From Zygaena filipendulae (taxonomy: Eukaryota > Arthropoda > Insecta > Lepidoptera > Zygaenidae), in contig OU015649.1 in assembly GCA_907165275.2 (NCBI GenBank), forward strand, positions 10,570,001 to 10,634,000: a DNA stretch of 64,000 nt. The letters run 5' to 3'. Position 1 is the first letter of the stretch; each line of letters starts with the position of its first letter. A program made the position numbers and the translations under genes. A model generated the notes under the pieces. The model was not told where the DNA came from. It saw nothing but the letters and a program-made list of their open reading frames with translations, and made no database searches. This document shows positions 56,092 through 64,000 of this stretch, one piece after another.

Positions 56092-57540
56092 TAATCAATA
56101 AATAAACAAACAAGTATCTAGGAGTTGTCGCGCCATCAACATGGAATCGTCAATCAACTCGGGTTAGTCAACCTCGTCGAATGCAACCGCCTCCAGGCTC
56201 CATGCTTGGGACATTGTCACAGACAGCCAGCAGACAACTAATTGCCAGACAACTTATACATATTATAGACCTACCTAATTTTTTATTAATATGTACGTAT
56301 TTATGCTACACATTAAGTATTCAGACCCAAAGAAAACTTAATTTTCATCATAATAAACCCTGATGCGGGGATCGGACGAACATAGAAAAAATTAAAATTA
56401 TCTGTACCATAAAGAACTGCTCCTTTCATTTACGTATCAATCTTAAGATGAAATTTAGGTGTAATTTCATAAAGTTTGCAAACGCACGATATTTTGTATC
56501 ACACTACAATGAACTTTTGACCTTAGACAGTGGGAGAAAGAAGTGATCCCCGCTGATAGTGGCAATGTTCACTTTCCCCTCGCCTGCAACACTGTCAGCC
56601 AAACGCAGAGAGCTCGGCGTTTGCACATTATGACTATGTGGACGCTATTTTATATGTTTATTAACTGAATTATTTTTGCAAACGCGAACATACTTACGTC
56701 ATAAAAGGAAAGTGTCTAACAATAAGTTGCGCCTAGAATGTACAAACATTCTACAATATTATAGTGAATAATAAAACCCATTATTAATTAAAACCTTCGA
56801 TTCTCTCGGTTAACCAAATTATTTTATTGATAAAAAAATTTATATAGCTGATTTTCTGAAGGATACGTAAGATTCACTTTTGGAAGGGTTATTATTCTTT
56901 TAATTTAATCTAAAGCGAGGTCTTTTCTCTTGAATGAGGCACAAAATAAAACATATCACACTTGCGTCTTACAAAGTGCACCAACTTATGTACTTGTTTT
57001 ACAATATATGTATAACCACCATATAACCACTGAGATCCTATGCTTCTTTGTCCATAGTTATATTATGTACATATATACATAATACAATAGTTACGTAGTG
57101 TAGTAGTAGGAATAGATGAAAATAGCCTTCCTTTTCCTCTTGCCTTTAAAACCTTTAACAAGTTTTATACGAAAAGGTAGATTTTTAATGGAAGACAGTC
57201 AATAAATAAACAAAAGAGCTCAGGAAACCAATACAATTTAGTGTGTCCCGAGAGAGCAGCCGCTCCAGTTCCGGCTGTCTACCGGCCGAGACATCGGCAC
57301 TGGCATATAGCGTATTGTCACCCGCCGCGCGCCGGAGAGAAGTGGACGAGCCTCTGCTTCCCCAGTGTGGTGAGCTCTACCTATCTAGCTTGCAGTTAGT
57401 TTTATTTTGTAGAATTACGAGTCTATCAAAAGTTCTAAGTAAATCGACGAACGCACTACAAAATTTTTTAGGTTGAGTAACAACATAATATTCATTTGAA
57501 TTATCTTTTAGGGTGGTGCTTTCATTATATCTAAAATATA
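56092..57540. other. Gene-free stretch with a CpG patch
   Basis: 57245-57365 is GC-rich (CACCCGCCGCGCGCCGGAG). The 77-codon frame starting at 57243 has no recognised content. The remainder is AT-rich. Confidence 0.35.
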
Positions 57541-57665
57541 TAAGTACTGTGCCCCGCGGTTTCACCTAAGTGAGTTTCGGAAATTCCTGCAGGAACTCCA
57601 AAGCGGCCTAATTTACTCCTTATAAAGAAGAATCCTCCTGAAAGTCACGTCAAAATCTACTTCGA
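57541..57665 (-). mobile_element. Helitron-like copy
   Basis: TGTGCCCCGCGGTTTCACC, GTGAGTTTCGG, TTCCTGCAGGAACTCC and the TTTACTCCTTATAA body also present near 53305. Confidence 0.55.
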
Positions 57666-59399
57666 CTTCGATTTCTACAATGGAGGAGTGTCTCAAATCG
57701 TTCGTAGTTATACCATATTTTATTACACACTCACTAACAATATTTGCAACGATGCAATGCCAGATGAGGAAAAGCTTTTAATCAGGATAAAAGTGTGACT
57801 GTTCAAACATTTAGGTAGGTTATCTATAAACAGAAAGAATATCTATCTATACCTATATCTACTTAATGAGGGGCTGCCGTACGTTAATTAAGATTGCACC
57901 TTCCTAATTTATTCAGATGATGTGGGAAGGCATATTGCGTCACCTATTTATTGGATTCTGCTGAATGTGACTATAGGTAGGTATACATAAAGTTGGAAGC
58001 TGAAACTCTTTTTGCAAGAACTGATTTTAGCTTTGTTCTTGATATCGTAAACTCGATCGTCGGCCTTTGCCTTCTCAAGATAGCTCTAGTTTTTATTTAT
58101 TGATTGTTGTATACTTAGCTACCACGAAAAGAATTTGTGCGCGTATCTATGTGGCCACGCGGAAGAAATTATAATTTTATACTAAATCCTATATATTAAC
58201 AGGTGGCGTTGTTTTATTATAAATTGGAAAACTTACGACAGTTTCAAACATACATAAAATGTCACATTTATGCATTATTCGTTAATGTAATCCTCTTATT
58301 ACCAATTTTCCAAAGACATTAATTTTGATATTTTTATTATTATTTTTTTTATTTATTATTTTTTTTTCTTTTTTTTTTTACCTAATTATAGAATTCGCAA
58401 TGGTCATACCTAATTACTTTGTTTTGTTCTTGATAATTCTGTCTTATTTGCTAAAACGCGCAAATATCTAATCTAGTAAAATGTTTATAATTCTTTAAAA
58501 AAAAACAGTGGACAGATCGAATTCTGAATCGGGTGTGTGTCCGACGCAACACCCCATGTGCCAAGCAAAAAGAGCTGTACAAAGAAGATGGATCGACCGA
58601 GCCACACCGCGTTTGTGGGCACACGTTACACTTCCGTTGCTTTCCTCTTTTCTTTTGTAGAGCGGTTACTTTAGTGTAAATACGATTAGATTTAACCTAA
58701 AACACTTTTTGAAATGAAACTTCTTCGGAGACGTTGGTTTTTTCGTTTGCATTATAGGTACATAGGTAAAATGTGTACGTTTATGTTCTCATATTAGTTA
58801 TATTTGGTATATGTATATGTGTATTATGCAGTTGTAGTCCTATGATGAACCATCGTTTATCCAAGCAACTTTTTGTTGTTTTAAGTAGGTACCTAAGTTT
58901 CACTTAGGTTTTAGTGTCGAAATGAGAAAAAAGTGTAGAGCGAAAATCATAGATACTTAATTCATAATTAAGGAACCTAAATAATTTATTTAACAAGCAA
59001 GAACACAAGACCCTGATGTAAGATGCAGTGCCGTATACAGTCGGTAGTAAAATACGTAACATTCCCAATAATATAACTGAAACGATACAATTTTGTGTCC
59101 ATGTTACATCCATTCAGAGCACAACGTGTGGAATATTATTATACCTATGTACTGTTCAGTTTGATTTAGCAGTTTCAATAACGCACTGGTGCTAAAATTT
59201 TATTGTTACACTGAAAGCTCACGTAACTATGCGCAGCTGTATATTGTATAAATTACAGCAAGTAGGTATTCGGTCAATAAACAAAATATAAGTACCTTCA
59301 AGTAAGGCAAGTAATTTATATATAGGTCTCCACATATTTATAACATGTAATATGTTTGGAGGATTCTGATACAGGTATGTATCAGAAAACTATACTTAA
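57666..59399. other. Gene-free AT-rich stretch
   Basis: Contains a long T-rich run near 58329-58380. No coding frame or conserved motif recognised. Confidence 0.35.
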
Positions 59400-59590
59400 T
59401 ATAAAAAGAATAAGTTTGTGGTTTTTTAAATATTTGTTTTTGTTTTTATCTCTGGAACTACTGAACGGAATTCCAAAATTCTTTCGCCGATAGGACAGTA
59501 TCCCCGAATAACAGAATACTTTTAATCTCGGAAGTTTTTTGCGGGAATATAGGTACCGAAATTCATGCGGGTAAAACCACACGGCGTACT
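59400..59590 (+). mobile_element. Helitron-like copy, decayed
   Basis: ATCTCTGGAACTACTGAACGG, TTGCGGGAATATAGG, and AAATTCATGCGGGTAAAACC near the end; terminal CTAG lost. Confidence 0.4.
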
Positions 59591-62500
59591 ATATAATTAA
59601 AGGTATTGGAGAGTAGGTATATATTTCGGCACAATAGGTGTAACTAGCGGTTCGCAAGACTTACTCCTGTGAGGGTTGAAGTATAGGTATGCATCAGATA
59701 ATTGTTTACAGAAAATATGAAGTTCTTAAAAACCACACAGATATGTTTGTTATAATTTTACGCTTCCATATTTCTATTTAAAAAATTCAGCAGATAATCT
59801 TGCTCAAAGATAAAGACGATTCCGACTCCGAATGTTTTTAAAACTAATTAATTGTTATTTCAATTTTCATTATTTAAATTATTATTATAGTATATTAATA
59901 TGTCCAAGCTTAAAGCTACAAGACATGCAGTTTATCAATTTTTACGATATACGTAACGTTGTTTTCAAAACTCTACATGCTACTGTTTCGGTATTAATCT
60001 TTTCTAGAGTCTAGAATATCTTGTAATCTGTGATCTTTTTTATTACACGTTGGTAAAATTACTTAAAAATACTATGTATAGGTATAAATTATAGGTATAA
60101 ATACATAAAGGTACTCAATCAAACCGAGTTTTCGTTCAAAAGCACGCGAACGTCAAAATTCAATTGAAACTTATCAACTGGATCCGTGAAGTGTAATCGA
60201 TTGAAAAGAAAACTTGGGCAACCGTTGCCATTGCAAAAGCGCTACTATCATCAAAACCTCTCCGACGAAAAAAGTCGGAGCACGTCGCGTACTCGAACGC
60301 TACTTAGCTTACAATTGCGCCTCACTCCCACATGGAATTGCAGTAAATGCATCGTTATCACCGAGGCAACTTTAAACTCTATTTGTCCTGTGATAAAATT
60401 GAACTTCGTTTGTTGATGTGCCGTCCCGCCTCCAAGGGGCGTCCGCTCGTTCCCCCTCCGACTTCGGTCGCACCGAGTGCGTTCACACGAGTTGCTTGTT
60501 TTAAAATTTTAAATAACTCCGCCGTCGTTGATTTGGACAAACAAAAAGAAATGGACGCGTTTCAGTGACAAGGCGACATGTTAAAAGCCTTTGATTTTGT
60601 TTATTGCATGTTGTATGTACTTCCCTAACTTTCCTATTCAAGGAGTGACGTTTGCAGTGTAGGGACGAAGTATATAATATACTTAATTTATAGGTAGGTA
60701 CTTAAAGTAAAGGTTAATTTTTAGTTTAGTCCCTACTATGACGATTGTGATTATGAATACCTATCACAAATTATTTATATTGTTATCAAAGTAAAAATTA
60801 CCTACTGTCTTTGAATAAATCAATGCAGAAAAACTGTAAGTATTTAAAATAGAATTACATTATAATATTACGCTTACAGATATCTTTTATGTTCAAGTCA
60901 TCCTGACATCCATGAACTGAACTTTATTAAAAATGGTTCCGTTCAATTTAGCTATTAATAATAATTTAATTATAATAATTTAAGGTTAATAAATCAAGTT
61001 TAAACAGTACCTAATCAAGGACAATTTTTTAAGTTGGTTGCCAATATTAGTGAACAAAAGGAGAAGCTAATTAATTGATGGTCAGCGCACAGCCACCTTT
61101 TTAACTACGCCAGGTTTTATAAATAGTCTAAGTACCTATGCAGAAAGAAGAACTGCTAGTCCATTTATATTTCTGGTTATGGATATTTCTACATAATTAT
61201 ATATTTGTATCACCAGTTTTGAAGGTGTACAGATTATCTATAATATGTGACTTATTTCAATAAATAGGTACTCTCCAGTTTTTATTAGCGTATCTACCCT
61301 AGTGGATTGTTTCTCACCTATCTCCATCAGTACCTAAGCCTGATCTAGAAAGCATGAGTTTTAAAAGTCTAGGTTTCGTAGAGTAACACAATTTACTTAC
61401 TTTTATAATAATAAAAGAAACTGTTATTAACGACTAGCTCATAAAAATGTGAGCGAAACAAAACCTAATCATAACCTTAAAATAATTAATGCAATCCGTC
61501 ACAATACACGTATCAGAAGCCATTTGTGGGCCATTACCGGCGCAACATCGATAACATTTACTGCCAAACGTTATGGTTAGTTTGAGCCCCTCGCACGTTA
61601 TAAATTATTATAATAACTAAGCTAGAAGAAAGTCTGCAAGTCCAATTTTCCGCAAATTTCATTCGGCGCTATAAATGCGTCGACAACCTCGCTGTATTGC
61701 CGCCTTGTGCCGTGCAGTGATTGGCTTCTGGTGATTTATTCAACCGACTTCGTGTCGATATTTAATGATGTTTATAAAATCCTTCAAATCATGGATTACG
61801 GGATTTTATACGTACGATTCTAGTAATTGAATGGTCATAAATGTATTGATGGTAAGTAAGTCAGCTTTATAAGTTATACAGTGCATAGGGTAGAAACTAT
61901 TAACTATTAGATAATTTTATTTTCCAAAAAATACCTTTTATTCCTACAAAAAGGAGAAATTGAATTTTTAAGAATGTAATTATTAGTACTGAGTAAGTAA
62001 TGAGTATACCTATATAATAGTGAAATATAGCACGTTGCAATAAAGTACGAAGTCCTATCAAGATAATATTATCTAGGTACGAAGCTGTAGTATCAAGATA
62101 AGGTACTTAAAGGATGAATAATATAAATGATAATTCGTCCGATTATCTCATGAATAATTGTATAAATAAAAATTATTTTTTCGGTATTCAGTTCCTAGGA
62201 TTCTATAGTGAAAATTTTGATTCTAAATAAGGTTATGAGATGGGTGTACGTTGCAGTAGATATACCTATACCTACTAATGAATTATCAATCACAGAAATA
62301 AGAACGACTTTTAATCGTTAATGTATTCTTTATGTTGTACCTACCTACCTCCCTACTTAGTAGGTAGGTACTTACGTGTAATCATTTAAACAATGTCTTA
62401 ATGTGTCTCTCTACACTACGTAAATAAAACATTACTTTTAAGAACAAAATGATTGAGAAAAATTTGAAATGAAAACTTAGCTACTTAATACCTATTGAAC

Positions 62501-62640
62501 TTTTATTATTAGATGAAATTTGATGTTCTTGTCATTAAATAAAAAATATTTTTTGATCTACTTAAAGAGCTTTTTCCTAAAAGAGCTGTTATTCAATAAA
62601 TTTCTCTACATAGAGCTTTTGATCTTTAATAAATATTATT
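59591..62640. other. Gene-free stretch upstream of the T-box-like gene
   Basis: Mostly AT-rich. 60180-60560 is GC-richer and unique-looking, with two overlapping frames of 73-76 codons that I do not recognise. 61600-61760 is also unique-looking. TAGGTA words are dense near 62330-62370. Confidence 0.35.
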
Positions 62641-63115
62641 AGTGCAAATATTCGAATGCAAATTGTTGAGCTCGGCCCGGATAGCGGCATCTATAGCTCT
62701 TCCAGTTTATAATAGTGATGCGAGATGCGAAGCGTCGCTGGATCGAGTAATGCGAATAAATACTTTTGATACGATCGACTCACCGTTTAACGAGAGCCGA
62801 GAGCCTTTTCCGCGCCGCGGTGAGCCATTTAGCGAATTTCAATAGTTATCGCGAGGAGAAAAACTCGCTCGCCGAGCGAGACGGCCGCAAGGAGCGCGGC
62901 CAGCGCGAGTAGGACGGGTGTAATAAGAAAGAAGTAATAAAAAAAAGTGGTGGTGTGTGCGTGGTGGCATAGGGCGGCGATGCAGGCTCCTCCCTGCGGC
63001 ACGCCGCCTCGCCGCCTCGCCGCCGCCTCAGTCGTGAGTCGAGCCGACATCGCGCGCTGAGCCGCACCGGGCTGCTCTGTCTGTGACCGCGGGCGCGCGT
63101 AAAAAGTTTCAGTAT
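62641..63115 (+). promoter_or_regulatory. CpG-rich promoter region of the terminal gene
   Basis: GC- and CpG-rich from about 62650, densest at 62860-63110 (CGCCGCCTCGCCGCC, GGGCGCGCG), in an otherwise AT-rich window and directly upstream of the only supported host exon. An arthropod initiator-like TTCAGTA has its A at 63111, and TGACG near +28 to +32 is one base off a DPE (RGWYV). No TATA box seen. The two minus-strand frames of 113 and 134 codons here are read as composition artefacts. Confidence 0.4.
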
Positions 63116-63487
63116 TACAAACAAAACTTCCGGCCGTTGACGAAACGTTTGTCCGCTGAACTGTAAACATTCCTCGATAATACAGACCCAGTTTCGACGT
63201 TCAAATAATCTACACATAGTTTTGTTAGTTAAAATATTTCCAGTACTCATAGAATATTAATCTAATATCTATTTGTGACTTTTGAAAAAGTAAATAAAAG
63301 TAATAAAAAAATCAACCAGGTATTTTTTTACAATAGGAAACGACGTTTGTGTGAAGCTTACCAGACGGGCCGCGGCGACTGCAGTGTTCTATATATCAGA
63401 TTCTATTTATATTTTAAATATATTGAAGAAGAGAAGAGATTGATATTTTATATATATTCAAGAAGATTATGTTCAATCGTGAAACCG

Positions 63488-63731
63488 ATGGGATGTTCGG
63501 ACGGTGACGGCATGTGGGCCGGTGTTGGCGGCAAGCTGGGCTCGGAGGCGGTCAACTTGATGCTGCTGCAGGGCGAGGGTCGGGAGCGGCAGGGGCTCGC
63601 CATGGAGGACGACTGCTCCGCGCGCCCCTGCGCCACGGACTTCTCCATCGCGGCCATCATGGCCAGGGACCGGCAGGAGAGGCGGGAGAGGCGAAAACTT
63701 CGAGATCCAAGAGACACCCTGATGCCCTTAG
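63488..63731 (+). CDS. First coding exon of a probable Tbx20-class (H15/midline-like) T-box factor, partial
   Basis: 81 codons plus one base, from ATG 63488 to a splice donor at 63732 (TTAG|GTCAGT); the gene continues beyond the window. The frame is open further upstream to 63275, but that AT-rich part looks like 5' leader, so the first ATG at the GC rise is chosen. Residues about 50-59 read DFSIAAIMAR, an eh1-type motif (F-S-I-x-x-I/L-M) that recruits Groucho co-repressors. The closest family match I know is the N-terminus of Tbx20-class T-box proteins (FSIAALM in vertebrates; H15/midline in insects). After it comes a basic RQERRERRKLRDPR segment. The T-box DNA-binding domain is not in this exon, so the class rests on the motif alone; other eh1 proteins (Fox, homeodomain) are the alternative. 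The long gene-free upstream region fits a developmental regulator. Confidence 0.55.
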
Positions 63732-64000
63732 GTCAGTATTCAGTTATTCGTGATCATTTTATATTTTTATTATAAGTATCTATTTTCATAATCGAAACAG
63801 TAATTCATTAACTTTAATTTTTTTTTTATTTGACATGTTCAACTTTGTTTACCTACATCTCTACAAAGATTGGTACATATTTATAATGAGTTGAATTATA
63901 CACTAAAAGTAGGAATAAATAGACTGATGTATAATTCCATTGTTGTGATGCATATTGCATATCCTTTTTTCTCATAGGTGTAAAATATTAGTATTATTTA
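63732..64000 (+). other. Start of intron 1 of the terminal gene
   Basis: AT-rich sequence after the GTCAGT donor with no acceptor-exon structure visible before the window ends. Confidence 0.5.

Noticed and set aside
62829..63250. Two overlapping minus-strand open frames of 113 and 134 codons
   Set aside because: They lie on the CpG-rich promoter/leader of the plus-strand exon, are arginine/alanine-rich, and overlap each other in different frames, as expected from base composition.
1..64000. CRISPR array, prokaryotic operon, phage or integron
   Set aside because: No regularly spaced direct repeats with unique spacers and no dense co-directional genes; the sequence is eukaryotic and repeat-rich.

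Overview
The window looks like an AT-rich, gene-poor stretch of a lepidopteran (moth or butterfly) nuclear genome. The main evidence is a repeat family of about 20 copies whose ends read CCGCGGGGAACAGCTAG or its reverse complement, often next to GTCT/GTTT microsatellites. This matches the Lep1-like non-autonomous Helitrons known from Lepidoptera. The sequence is also very rich in TAGGTA / TAGGTACCTA words. There is no bacterial gene organisation, no CRISPR array and no intact tRNA or rRNA gene that I can recognise. The species cannot be named from the sequence.

Region by region: 1-7.7 kb is a mosaic of mobile-element pieces. It holds Helitron-like ends, a 192-bp TIR element, a 567-bp near-perfect palindrome, a 73-bp tandem repeat, a hAT-like MITE with a target duplication, and an internally deleted mariner/Tc1 element (6829-7413, TA duplications). 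From 7750 to 14495 lies one full-length BEL/Pao LTR retrotransposon. Its two 419-bp LTRs look identical, and it has a 5-bp target duplication (CTAGC) formed at the end of a Helitron-like copy. One gag-pol frame runs from 8812 to 14040 and is interrupted only by an in-frame TGA at 12424-12426. From 14.5 to 62.6 kb there is no convincing protein-coding gene. That stretch is AT-rich DNA studded with Helitron-like copies, at least three MITE families with recognisable TIRs, and many short CpG/GC-rich patches that may be cis-regulatory.

The only host gene I can support is at the right edge. A first coding exon at 63488-63731 (+) ends at a GT donor. It encodes an N-terminal segment with the motif DFSIAAIMAR, an eh1-type repression motif very like that of Tbx20-class T-box factors (H15/midline in insects). 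Just upstream, 62.65-63.11 kb is CpG-rich and contains an initiator-like TTCAGTA. The simplest reading of the window is therefore a developmental transcription-factor promoter with a long upstream regulatory landscape, invaded by transposons, one of them very recent.

I found no clear sign of a wholly new biological system. The best second-look items are the young BEL copy with a single nonsense codon and an unusual protease motif, the 567-bp palindrome, the recurring 3-bp-TSD MITE family, the five-run G-quadruplex motif beside Pho/YY1-like words, and the perfect 14-bp hairpin at 42313-42344.
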